The translations under genes were made by a program, and so were the position numbers. Of a DNA stretch of 64,000 nucleotides, positions 26,535 to 34,048 are shown in pieces (positions within the stretch are counted from its first letter, which is position 1; every line of letters starts with the position of its first letter). The stretch is from Fibrobacter sp. UWEL (GTDB lineage Bacteria; Fibrobacterota; Fibrobacteria; Fibrobacterales; Fibrobacteraceae): NCBI RefSeq assembly GCF_900142535.1, contig NZ_FRBE01000005.1, forward strand, positions 1-64,000, in the 5' to 3' direction. The notes under the pieces are model-generated. The model had not been told where the DNA came from. It worked only from the letters and a program-made list of their open reading frames with translations, and did not search any database.

Positions 26535-26570
26535 AATAACCTGTTGGTCAAGCCAGCGGGTTATTTTTTT
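26535..26570 (+). terminator. Rho-independent terminator after the SRP RNA
   Basis: AATAACC pairs with GGTTATT around an inner TGG/CCA stem and is followed by seven T residues. It lies 7 bases after the RNA and directly before the phosphatase gene. Confidence 0.8.
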
Positions 26571-26582
26571 ATCTTTGGGCCC

Positions 26583-27200
26583 ATGATTTTATGGACAATC
26601 CGACACACTAAGCCCTATAATCCTAAGGACGTCTGCTACGGACGCCTGGATTTTGACGTCTCCCCCACTTTTGAAGAAGAAAGCGATGGCGCCCTGAAGG
26701 CTCTGGTGGCCGCCGGCGCAAAGCCTACACGACTTTTTTCCAGCCCGCTGCTGCGCTGCCTCCGTCTTTCCGAGAAGGCATCCGCTGTAGTCAACCTCCC
26801 CATCGAAAAGCGGGATGAAATCATCGAAATCAACTTCGGATCCTGGGAAGGCCAGAAAATGGACGCCGTTCCCAAGGAAGAAATGGCCGGATGGGCCGCA
26901 GATCTTCGCGGATACCGATTCAAGAACGGCGAATGCTTCTACGACATCGACAAGAGAGTGGAATCTCTGCTGGACACCCTGGATGACGATGGAGAATTCC
27001 TTTGGATCAGCCACGCTGGTGTCATCGCGTCCCTGCAGCATTTTGCCTGCGGACTTCCCGACAGCGAATTTGTGGAAGGAGCTTTCAGCTACGCCATGGT
27101 GACCAAGTTCGAGTTCAAGAGAAATGCCGACGGTCACTACCGCGGCACCTATACCAAGATTCACGACGGCATCCAGATGGTGCCGCTAAAAATTGGCTAA
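26583..27200 (+). CDS. Histidine phosphatase family protein (CobC/phosphoglycerate-mutase-like)
   Basis: A 205-residue phosphatase of the two-histidine superfamily. The N-terminal TIRHTKPYN holds the phospho-accepting His (RHT instead of the commoner RHG). SSPLLRCLRLSEKA and the later SHAGVIASL, with the second catalytic His, fit alpha-ribazole-phosphatase (CobC) relatives. No cobalamin genes are nearby, so the substrate is open. I chose the ATG at 26583 because the longer frame would start inside the SRP RNA terminator. A TATCTT box ends 7 bases upstream and there is no Shine-Dalgarno sequence. The stop codon overlaps the convergent gene by 4 bases. Confidence 0.82.
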   Translation: MILWTIRHTKPYNPKDVCYGRLDFDVSPTFEEESDGALKALVAAGAKPTRLFSSPLLRCLRLSEKASAVVNLPIEKRDEIIEINFGSWEGQKMDAVPKEEMAGWAADLRGYRFKNGECFYDIDKRVESLLDTLDDDGEFLWISHAGVIASLQHFACGLPDSEFVEGAFSYAMVTKFEFKRNADGHYRGTYTKIHDGIQMVPLKIG

Positions 27201-28159
27201 AAGTCAAAGGTAAATAAAGCCTGAGCGCCGCCATTAAACGTGGGCAGGAGCGCCAGGTGAATGGGATTGTCAAAGTCGCTCAGGAGAGCGTCCACTGCGG
27301 CATCGCCTAGAGAATACAGATAAAGTAAGGCACTAACCCAAATGTACTGGTTTCGGTTCTTGCGATAGTAGGTGACGCGTTCCTGCAATTTTTCATATTC
27401 TTCGGAAGAAGTCCCTTCGCCCGCCTGCAAGTGCTTGCGGTCCAGATAGTATTCCACCATATTCTGGGAAGTCCAGATACTGACAGCGGACCCCATCAGC
27501 CCCATATAGAGAAGGCCCGCCTTTCCAAAGTCCCCATTGTACATCTGGCCTGCGCCAGGGATAATGCCCCACAGCACCGCCTTCATCATGCTGCGCTGTT
27601 CCACGCTGCGGTGATTGTTGTTCCACCAAATACCGAACGCATCAAACATGCTGTATAGGTGTAGGCCGTAAAGCCAAGCGGTTTCAGCCTTGCGCAAGTC
27701 TTCCTGTTCCATCTTCTTGTCGCTGAAGGAACGGACTCGGTTCACGTTTTCACGACGCTTACTCTGATAGAAAGCGATACTATCCCTCGTAGACGCATTG
27801 CGGATCAGGTCCGTGTAATGGGAAACGGAATCCCTGAACGGAGCCGCCTGTTCCAGCACGCGGTCATACTGATACGCCTTATTATAGACGACTTCATAAA
27901 ATAACAGGAGCTCGATACCCGTAATGAAGCCCCCGCGGACGTAATGTTCTGTATAATATTGACCACCGCCAGGCAACACACTGAGCAGCATGGTAAGCGG
28001 CAGGGAGTTTCGTTCGGTGGGAATATCCCATTCGTTTACGGTCAGGGTATCAATGGCTTCAATTCCCGTATGCCCCTTGGGAAGCGGACTATCGGCAAAA
28101 GCCGACACTGCAACAAGCAGCGCTACCAGCAGGCTATGGATAAAGGAACGGGAAAACAT
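27197..28159 (-). CDS. Secreted/membrane protein, DUF5683-like
   Basis: About 320 residues: a signal peptide (FIHSLLVALLVAVSAFADS), then a region with Gly-rich hydrophobic hairpins. LSVLPGGGQYYTEHYVRGG and LWGIIPGAGQMYNGDFGKAGLLYMG are two copies of the P-G-x-G-Q-x-Y motif common in DUF5683 proteins. The C-terminus ends in LFTFDF. The role is unknown; relatives occur widely in Bacteroidetes and Fibrobacteres envelopes. I chose the ATG at 28159 because upstream codons would precede the signal peptide and a TATATT box lies exactly 7 bases before it, with no ribosome-binding site. Confidence 0.65.
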   Translation of the reverse strand: MFSRSFIHSLLVALLVAVSAFADSPLPKGHTGIEAIDTLTVNEWDIPTERNSLPLTMLLSVLPGGGQYYTEHYVRGGFITGIELLLFYEVVYNKAYQYDRVLEQAAPFRDSVSHYTDLIRNASTRDSIAFYQSKRRENVNRVRSFSDKKMEQEDLRKAETAWLYGLHLYSMFDAFGIWWNNNHRSVEQRSMMKAVLWGIIPGAGQMYNGDFGKAGLLYMGLMGSAVSIWTSQNMVEYYLDRKHLQAGEGTSSEEYEKLQERVTYYRKNRNQYIWVSALLYLYSLGDAAVDALLSDFDNPIHLALLPTFNGGAQALFTFDF

Positions 28160-28315
28160 TGGCGCTAATATAGAATTATTCCTAGAAAGAGACCTGCAGG
28201 AATACCGAAGCAAGTATTGAATTTTAAGAAAATTTGTATTTTTTCTACGGTCAGTATTGACTGACATTTTTTGACACTAAATGTTTTTATATTTGAGTCA
28301 TCAAAGGAAACAACA

Positions 28316-28828
28316 ATGAACTTCGAAACCATTAACGATCTTGCTTTGGCCGTCAAGGAAGCCCTGGAAAACAAAGGCGAAATGATGGCAACCGCCGAAT
28401 CCTGCACGGGCGGCCTCATCGCAAGCTCCATCGTCGATATTCCCGGATCCTCCGCAGTACTTGCCGGCGGCATCGTGGCCTATCAGAACGAAATCAAGGT
28501 CAAGTTGCTGGACGTTTCCGCAAGCACTATCGAAAAATACGGCGTGGTCAGCGCAGAAACCGTCAAGGAAATGGCGGAAGGCGCCCGCAAGAAATTCGGT
28601 TGTGAATGGGCAGTGGCCACTACGGGAATCGCAGGTCCCGGAGGTGCCGAACCCGGCAAACCCGTGGGAACCGTATGGATCGGTGTCGCCAGCAGTTTGC
28701 AAAATGAGGCTTTTTGTAAAAATTTTAGTGGAAATCGCAAAAATGTACGCGAAAAAAGCGTGTATATAGCGTTGCAGCTGCTTTTGGAAAGAATTAACCA
28801 AAAAAGCACTTGCACAAAAGTACACTAG
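28316..28828 (+). CDS. pncC: Nicotinamide-nucleotide amidohydrolase (CinA C-terminal domain)
   Basis: It converts NMN to nicotinate mononucleotide in pyridine-nucleotide recycling. The 170-residue protein is a stand-alone CinA C-terminal domain. It shows TAESCTGGLIASSIVDIPGSS near residue 25, GGIVAYQNEIK, and ATTGIAGPGGA with the PVGTVWIG strand. The N-terminal MoCF-like domain of full CinA is absent, which is normal for PncC. I chose the ATG at 28316, which has an AAAGGA ribosome-binding site. Its last codons overlap the recA promoter and the LexA-like box, so the two genes are packed with a regulatory site inside coding sequence. Confidence 0.93.
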   Translation: MNFETINDLALAVKEALENKGEMMATAESCTGGLIASSIVDIPGSSAVLAGGIVAYQNEIKVKLLDVSASTIEKYGVVSAETVKEMAEGARKKFGCEWAVATTGIAGPGGAEPGKPVGTVWIGVASSLQNEAFCKNFSGNRKNVREKSVYIALQLLLERINQKSTCTKVH

Positions 28829-28838
28829 TTAGTATATT
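28810..28838 (+). promoter_or_regulatory. recA promoter with LexA-like box
   Basis: TTGCAC (28810-28815), a 17-base spacer and TATATT (28833-28838) form a sigma-70-type promoter. TGCACAAAAGTACA (28811-28824) overlaps the -35 element. It matches the Fibrobacter LexA motif as I remember it (TGCNC-N4-GTGCA) except for one base in the right arm (GTACA). The box lies within the last codons of pncC. Confidence 0.75.
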
Positions 28839-28870
28839 TGAAAACGAAAAAACAAAAAATGGAGTCAATC

Positions 28871-29968
28871 ATGGCTAAGAAGACAAACAACACCCCCACT
28901 AGCAACCTTTCCGCAGATAAGGCAAAAGCTGTCGAAGCAGCAATTGCACAGATTGAAAAGAATTATGGAAAGGGTTCCATCATGGCACTGGGCCAGCAGC
29001 CCGTCGAAGATATTCCCGTCATTCCTACCGGCTGCATCCAGCTGGATATGGCTCTTGGCGTAGGCGGTTTCCCCCGCGGTCGTATCATCGAAATCTACGG
29101 ACCCGAATCCTCCGGTAAGACCACTCTGACCCTCCATGCCATTGCCGAAGCCCAGAAGCTTGGCGGTGTGGCAGCCTTTATCGATGCAGAACACGCATTC
29201 GACGCAGTCTATGCCCGCAAGCTGGGTGTGGATATCGAATCCCTCCTGGTTTCCCAGCCGGACACTGGTGAGCAGGCTCTGGACATTGCCGAAACTCTCG
29301 TACGTTCCGGAGCAATCGACATCATCGTCATTGACTCCGTGGCAGCACTGGTTCCCCAGGCCGAAATCAACGGCGAAATGGGCGACAACCACGTCGGTCT
29401 CCAGGCCCGCCTCATGAGCCAGGCCCTCCGTAAGCTCACCGGTATTCTCTCCAAGTCCAACACCTGCATGTTGTTCATCAACCAGCTGCGTATGAAGATC
29501 GGCGTCATGTTCGGCAACCCGGAAACCACTACCGGTGGTAATGCACTTAAGTTCTACGCCACCCAGCGTGTGGATATCCGCCGCATCGCAGCCATCAAGG
29601 ATGGTGAAGACGTCATCGGTAACCGCACCCGCGTCAAGGTAGTCAAGAACAAGGTGGCAGCACCCTTTACCCAGTGCGAATTCGACATTCTCTACGGTTG
29701 CGGCATCTCTCGCGAAGCTTCCATCCTGGATCTGGCAACCGAACTGGACATCATCCAGAAGAGCGGTTCCTGGTTCAGCTACAACAACGAACGTATCGGC
29801 CAGGGTCGTGAAAACACCCGTCTGTTCCTGAAGGACAACGCCGAACTCTGCAACGAAATCGAGCAGAAGATTCGCGAAAGCATGAAGGACGTGGAACTGT
29901 TCAAGCTGAACGAAGGCGATGCTATCTCCGCTGACGACGAAATCGAACTGAGCACAGACGAAGGCTAA
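28871..29968 (+). CDS. recA: Recombinase RecA
   Basis: The DNA strand-exchange protein of homologous recombination and co-protease of the SOS response. It has 365 residues from the ATG at 28871. The Walker A motif GPESSGKT is at 77-84, followed by the [10 protein letters not shown]-type Walker B strand and the L1/L2 DNA-binding loops ([16 protein letters not shown]). It ends in the usual acidic tail. An in-frame codon at 28838 lies on the promoter -10 box, so it cannot be the start. Regulation by LexA is inferred from the upstream box. A strong terminator follows. Confidence 0.98.
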   Translation: MAKKTNNTPTSNLSADKAKAVEAAIAQIEKNYGKGSIMALGQQPVEDIPVIPTGCIQLDMALGVGGFPRGRIIEIYGPESSGKTTLTLHAIAEAQKLGGVAAFIDAEHAFDAVYARKLGVDIESLLVSQPDTGEQALDIAETLVRSGAIDIIVIDSVAALVPQAEINGEMGDNHVGLQARLMSQALRKLTGILSKSNTCMLFINQLRMKIGVMFGNPETTTGGNALKFYATQRVDIRRIAAIKDGEDVIGNRTRVKVVKNKVAAPFTQCEFDILYGCGISREASILDLATELDIIQKSGSWFSYNNERIGQGRENTRLFLKDNAELCNEIEQKIRESMKDVELFKLNEGDAISADDEIELSTDEG

Positions 29969-30020
29969 TCCGCCTCAGTCGTTCCAACTCACTGTAAGAA
30001 CAAACTTTCTTCCTTAGATC

Positions 30021-30072
30021 AAAACTCCGGTCTCTCTTTTTAGCCATTGGGATTGACCGGAGTTTTCTTTTT
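30021..30072 (+). terminator. Rho-independent terminator after recA
   Basis: AAAACTCCGGTC pairs perfectly with GACCGGAGTTTT across a 22-base loop, followed by a T-rich run. It ends 14 bases before the next gene. Confidence 0.88.
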
Positions 30073-30085
30073 TTATTTTTGTCAT

Positions 30086-30688
30086 ATGCTTAAGTCTACT
30101 CTTCTCGTTTGCGGCGTCCTTGCTTCTTTTTCCATCGGTCAAGATTTAGCTCACTGCACCCACCAGGTGGCAGAAATTCCCCTGACCGCAAAATTCAAGG
30201 GTGAATACGTCAACATGAAGAAGAACAACGTAACCGTGGACGTGGAATGGCATCACAATCCTGCCGCCCAGGACACCTTCTATGTCATTGCCTCCGGTTC
30301 AGAATCCCTGATGTACGTAACCGCGGGGGAATTTCGTCACGTCGTTTACGGGAAGACGAAAGCCAAGCGTCAGATTGGCGCACGCCACCTGCGGGAAAAC
30401 ATCGGCGAGACGCCTCTAAAGTACGACGATCTGGAACTGCTGGCTAACGGCTGGTTCCTGTGTCCGGACTCCGCCAGCGTTCCCAATACGCTGGTAACGG
30501 CATTCCCGGAAACTCAGGCAGAGATGACGCTTGATACCATCCCCTTCCCCAAGAACATTTCTGTCAAGAGATGGAACGATGATCGCACCTACGAGATCGA
30601 GGAATGGAAGGATTTTTCCGGCGTGCAGCTACCTGCTAAAACAAAAATTACCGGAAAGAACTTTTCCGGCAACATTATATTCTACTGA
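30086..30688 (+). CDS. Secreted protein, unknown function
   Basis: About 200 residues with an N-terminal signal peptide (Lys, then LLVCGVLASFSIG). The body is mostly predicted beta strand and ends in FSGNIIFY. The segment KYDDLELLANGWFLCP loosely recalls LolA-like folds (outer-membrane lipoprotein carriers and relatives), but I would not assign it. I chose the ATG at 30086. A TATTTT box lies 6 bases upstream and there is no ribosome-binding site. The gene is 3 bases from the convergent outer-membrane protein gene. Confidence 0.6.
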   Translation: MLKSTLLVCGVLASFSIGQDLAHCTHQVAEIPLTAKFKGEYVNMKKNNVTVDVEWHHNPAAQDTFYVIASGSESLMYVTAGEFRHVVYGKTKAKRQIGARHLRENIGETPLKYDDLELLANGWFLCPDSASVPNTLVTAFPETQAEMTLDTIPFPKNISVKRWNDDRTYEIEEWKDFSGVQLPAKTKITGKNFSGNIIFY

Positions 30689-30691
30689 TTT

Positions 30692-31669
30692 TTATTCCTG
30701 ATAGCTTCTGTGGAAGGGGAAGGAGAAGTAGCCTTCATATTCCACCTGGAACAGGAATTGCTGAGCCAGACTACCATCATAGAAGCGTTCCTTGAAACGG
30801 TTCCAGGCCCCAACCTCAACGGAAATATTCTGGAGGCCATCCTTCCAGGAAAAGTGACCGCCCAAAAGCATCTTGCCGTAACTTAAGGATTCCTTCTGAA
30901 CAGTATGGCCTTCACGTAAATAGCCCGTTCTGTAATAGGTGGTCCTGTACAGCAATGCAAAATTTTCATTCAAGGGCACACGGCCATAGTTTTCAACCTC
31001 AAATAGGAAGTCTCTGCTGAAAACGGGAATGTTTCGCTTGTAATCGTAACTCTTGCCGTTATACCCCGTACTCACATCAGACAGAATGTAGTGGAAAGAC
31101 AACCCAAGAACGGAACCCCTGGGGAAAGAATAACTTATCAGGGCGCTCATGTCTACCAGCTGGGCATAGTCAAATTCAGCATCATCGCCATACACGTTAT
31201 TGGTGATATAGTCCGCATTCCAGGTTTCAACAATACGACCCGCGCCTTCTACGTCCGCAGTGACCATTTCCAGGTTAGACTTGAAGTACAGGTAACTTTC
31301 ATAAGTCATGTTCAGTTCAATCTGCGGGTTGAACTTGAACGGGCGGATGCCGATACCGGCCAGATATCCGCCATAGAACGGAGTAATTTCCACGCCGGCG
31401 TCCATGCGCCAGTAAGAAGGGGTTCGGCCCAACTTTTCACCATAGGTCAACAAATCCAGAGGTTCAAGCCAGGTATAGTGGAGAGAACCGTAAGCCTGCG
31501 GTAACCACTTGCCCCAGACAAAGGGGGTATTTCCAGACAAAGTCCACGCCATGTTGGGACCATAGCGGAAACCCGTCTGGGCGCTATGATTGAAATCGGA
31601 CGCAAAGGCATTTGCAACAAGGCAAAAACCAATGACCAAAATGCATGTAAATCGTCTAAAGTGAGCCAT
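30692..31669 (-). CDS. Predicted outer-membrane protein, unknown function
   Basis: A 325-residue protein with a signal peptide (VIGFCLVANAFA). A beta-barrel-like body has many Tyr/Phe/Gly strand pairs (about 12-14 alternating segments). The C-terminal segment is FQVEYEGYFSFPFHRSYQE. There is no paired operon partner; it is convergent with the preceding secreted-protein gene and divergent from a small lipoprotein gene. No family recognised. Confidence 0.65.
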   Translation of the reverse strand: MAHFRRFTCILVIGFCLVANAFASDFNHSAQTGFRYGPNMAWTLSGNTPFVWGKWLPQAYGSLHYTWLEPLDLLTYGEKLGRTPSYWRMDAGVEITPFYGGYLAGIGIRPFKFNPQIELNMTYESYLYFKSNLEMVTADVEGAGRIVETWNADYITNNVYGDDAEFDYAQLVDMSALISYSFPRGSVLGLSFHYILSDVSTGYNGKSYDYKRNIPVFSRDFLFEVENYGRVPLNENFALLYRTTYYRTGYLREGHTVQKESLSYGKMLLGGHFSWKDGLQNISVEVGAWNRFKERFYDGSLAQQFLFQVEYEGYFSFPFHRSYQE

Positions 31670-31750
31670 TGCAGTGTAAAATTTAAATTATTTTTGTCTT
31701 ATTCACCATAAAGTTCTTATTTTGTGGTCAACATATTCTGAGGAGATTGT

Positions 31751-32191
31751 ATGAAGTTGTCTCATTTGTGCGTGCTTGGCATTAGCGCCCTGATGTTCTG
31801 GGCCTGTGCTAGCCGTTACTCTTCCCCGATTCTTATCGAACGCGGCGAAGGTCGTAAGGAATACGAACGCGAATACTTTGCCGTCAAGGAAAGTATGGGC
31901 ATCGACAAGCGTCTGAAGGACGTTTTCAAGCAGGGCTATATCGAAGAAGGCATGACCAACGACATGGTGAACCTGCTGTGGGGACCTCCCGATCACGAAA
32001 AGACCAACGATAAGACCAGCGTTTGGGAATACTACACCCGCGAAGGCAAGCTGATCACCAAGCTCACCTGGAAGCACCCCGACCAGGCCCGTCTGAAGGG
32101 TTACGAAGAAGAATGGATCCTGGAAAAGATCGAAGGCGACCGTTACGGTGGCTCTCCGGCACCCGTTTCCAAGCACAGCTCTAACTACTAG
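31751..32191 (+). CDS. Small lipoprotein with BamE/SmpA-like domain
   Basis: A 146-residue lipoprotein with a lipobox ending in FWAC. The middle part, IEEGMTNDMVNLLWGPPDHEKTNDKTSVWEYY, follows the G-M-T-x-x-x-V-x-x-x-x-G-x-P pattern seen in BamE/SmpA and related small outer-membrane lipoproteins. It could be an envelope-assembly factor or simply share the fold. A GAGGAG ribosome-binding site precedes the ATG. The 3' region has a 10-base direct repeat (GCTCACTTTT) and a terminator. Confidence 0.65.
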   Translation: MKLSHLCVLGISALMFWACASRYSSPILIERGEGRKEYEREYFAVKESMGIDKRLKDVFKQGYIEEGMTNDMVNLLWGPPDHEKTNDKTSVWEYYTREGKLITKLTWKHPDQARLKGYEEEWILEKIEGDRYGGSPAPVSKHSSNY

Positions 32192-32298
32192 TAGCTCACT
32201 TTTACTAACCGCTCACTTTTCATCTAGAGAAGAACCTACGCAACGTTCGCTGTTTTTCAGGATAAAAGTGCGTACTGGATAGATATTTCAGGTTAAAT

Positions 32299-32331
32299 AC
32301 CGCCCGGACTTCCCCTGGCGGTCTTTTTTTA
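32299..32331 (+). terminator. Rho-independent terminator upstream of tpiA
   Basis: ACCGCC pairs with GGCGGT around a C-rich loop, followed by a run of seven T. It ends the lipoprotein transcript, so tpiA needs its own promoter in the 45 bases after it. Confidence 0.82.
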
Positions 32332-32376
32332 CTAAATTTACGCCGTTAAATTTCAAAACCTCTCAAGGAGTTAATT

Positions 32377-33138
32377 ATGCGTCAGTATATCATTGCTGGT
32401 AACTGGAAGATGAACAAGACCGTTAGCGAATCCGTTCAGCTCGCTAAGGACATCGTTGAAGCCGTCAAGGACGTGAAGAAGACCGAAGTGGTCATCGCTC
32501 CGACCTACCTCGCTGCTGCAAAGGTTGCAGACGTCGTTAAGGGCACCAACGTGAAGCTCGCTATCCAGGACATCCACTGGAAGGACCAGGGCGCATTCAC
32601 CGGTAAGGTTTCCGTTGACATGGTTAAGGAAATCGGTGCAGAATACATCATCATCGGTCACTCCGAACAGCGTCAGTACTTCGGCGAAACCGAAGAAACT
32701 GTTAACCTGAAGGTTAAGAAGACTCTCGCTGCAGACATCAAGCCGATCATCTGCATTGGCGAAACCCTCGCTGAACGCGAAGGCGGCAAGCTGGAAGCTG
32801 TTCTCTCCACTCAGGTTAAGGGCGCTTTCGAAGGCGTTTCCGCTGAAGACGCTGCTAAGTGCGTTCTCGCATACGAACCGGTTTGGGCAATCGGTACTGG
32901 CGTTACCGCTACCGACGAACAGGCTCAGGACACTCAGGCATACGTCCGTTCCGTTGTTAAGGAAATCTACGGCGAAGCAATTGCTGAAGGCATGCGCATC
33001 CAGTACGGTGGCTCTATGAAGGGTTCCAACGCTGCTGGCCTCCTCGCTCAGAAGGACATCGACGGCGGTCTCATTGGTGGTGCAGGCCTCAAGGCTAACA
33101 CCTTCATGGAAATCATCGCTGCAGCAGAAGCTAAGTAA
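32377..33138 (+). CDS. tpiA: Triosephosphate isomerase
   Basis: It interconverts dihydroxyacetone phosphate and glyceraldehyde-3-phosphate in glycolysis. The 253-residue TIM barrel has NWKMN at the N-terminus, IIGHSEQRQYFGET with the electrophilic His, and AYEPVWAIGTG with the catalytic Glu. The codon choice (frequent GCT, GTT, AAG) differs from the neighbouring genes and points to very high expression. AAGGAG lies 6 bases before the ATG. secG follows after 42 bases. Confidence 0.98.
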   Translation: MRQYIIAGNWKMNKTVSESVQLAKDIVEAVKDVKKTEVVIAPTYLAAAKVADVVKGTNVKLAIQDIHWKDQGAFTGKVSVDMVKEIGAEYIIIGHSEQRQYFGETEETVNLKVKKTLAADIKPIICIGETLAEREGGKLEAVLSTQVKGAFEGVSAEDAAKCVLAYEPVWAIGTGVTATDEQAQDTQAYVRSVVKEIYGEAIAEGMRIQYGGSMKGSNAAGLLAQKDIDGGLIGGAGLKANTFMEIIAAAEAK

Positions 33139-33180
33139 TTAGCTGATTAAACTTTAAATCTACTCAAGGTAAATAACACT

Positions 33181-33561
33181 ATGACAACTCTCTTTTGGAT
33201 TGGTATCGTCCTCCACGTGTTCCTCTGCTTGTTCCTCATGCTCCTCGTTCTCGTTCAGAACGACAAGATGGGCGGTCTGGCAGGTCTCGGTGGCATGACT
33301 TCTCAGTCTGCTTTCTCCACCGCAGGTGCAGCAACCTTCATCCAGAAGTTGACTCGTATCGTTGCTGTTATCTTCTTCGTCGTGGTTTTCGCCCTCGGCC
33401 TTATCACTGCTAAGCAGGATACCGTGGTTGAAGAATCCGCAATGCAGAAGGCTTCTCACGAAGCAGCTGCTCAGCAGGCTCCGGAAATTCCCGCTATGCC
33501 TGCTAACTTCGGCGCACCTGCTGCTGAAGCTCCGGCTGCTCCCGCACCTGCCGCTGAGTAG
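33181..33561 (+). CDS. secG: Preprotein translocase subunit SecG
   Basis: A small auxiliary subunit of the SecYEG channel in the inner membrane. The 126-residue protein has two transmembrane helices (about 2-25 and 58-80). Between them is the family core VQNDKMGGLAGLGG with AFSTAGAATF. The C-terminal tail is rich in Ala, Pro and Glu. The tpiA-secG-tRNA-Leu order is a common bacterial arrangement and supports the call. Confidence 0.93.
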   Translation: MTTLFWIGIVLHVFLCLFLMLLVLVQNDKMGGLAGLGGMTSQSAFSTAGAATFIQKLTRIVAVIFFVVVFALGLITAKQDTVVEESAMQKASHEAAAQQAPEIPAMPANFGAPAAEAPAAPAPAAE

Positions 33562-33574
33562 TGGATTTAATCCC

Positions 33575-33658
33575 GCGGTCGTGGTGGAATTGGTAGACAC
33601 GCTAGCTTGAGGTGCTAGTGGGAGCGATCCCATGACAGTTCAAGTCTGTCCGACCGCA
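33575..33658 (+). tRNA. tRNA-Leu (anticodon GAG)
   Basis: An 84-base class II tRNA. The acceptor stem GCGGTCG pairs with CGACCGC. The anticodon stem is CTAGC/GCTAG with loop TTGAGGT, giving GAG. The long variable arm is TGGGA-GCGA-TCCCA, and the T arm is GACAG-TTCAAGT-CTGTC. CCA is not encoded. Confidence 0.97.
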
Positions 33659-33660
33659 GT

Positions 33661-33694
33661 AAAAGGTCCGTTCGAAAGAACGGACCTTTTCTTG
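33661..33694 (+). terminator. Terminator after tRNA-Leu
   Basis: AAAAGGTCCGTTC pairs with GAACGGACCTTTT around a GAAA tetraloop, followed by T-rich sequence. It ends the tpiA-secG-tRNA unit. Confidence 0.93.
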
Positions 33695-33747
33695 TTTTTC
33701 ATAACAATGATTTTATAGATTTGATGGATAAGGCTCAAGGTTCTATT

Positions 33748-34002
33748 ATGAAGTTTCTTTTTTCCGCAGTCAGCTTAATCGTCATTTGTGTGATCACAAC
33801 ATCCTGCGGCGTTTATTGTTTTGAAGACGAGGAAAAGGACAAAGAAGAATTGGACCTCAAACATAAAATCTGCTACGAAGACGACAAAATTGACACTTGC
33901 ATTAAAGATCACGAAACAATAGCTTTCACTGAGGAAACGGATATCAGGAGCTACTGCAAGGAAAAGTATTCCTACAAGTGCGAGGATGAACTACCCGACT
34001 AG
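33748..34002 (+). CDS. Small acidic lipoprotein, unknown function
   Basis: An 84-residue protein from the ATG at 33748. The signal peptide ends at a lipobox (VITTSC), and the mature part is strongly acidic with six cysteines that could form disulfides. It is preceded by the terminator of the tRNA unit and followed by murD. No family recognised, but signal sequence and composition support a real secreted product. Confidence 0.55.
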   Translation: MKFLFSAVSLIVICVITTSCGVYCFEDEEKDKEELDLKHKICYEDDKIDTCIKDHETIAFTEETDIRSYCKEKYSYKCEDELPD

Positions 34003-34048
34003 TGTCCTGCATAACACATCTTGCTAAATTTGGAGCTGAGGTTTTTAT

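Noticed and set aside
28838-28873. Upstream in-frame ATG of recA
   Set aside because: It lies on the -10 box of the promoter, so it cannot be in the mRNA; the ATG at 28871 gives the normal N-terminus.
32192-32376. 6S or other known small RNA before tpiA
   Set aside because: The stem is short and asymmetrical and lacks the central bubble of 6S RNA; the terminator is explained by the lipoprotein gene.
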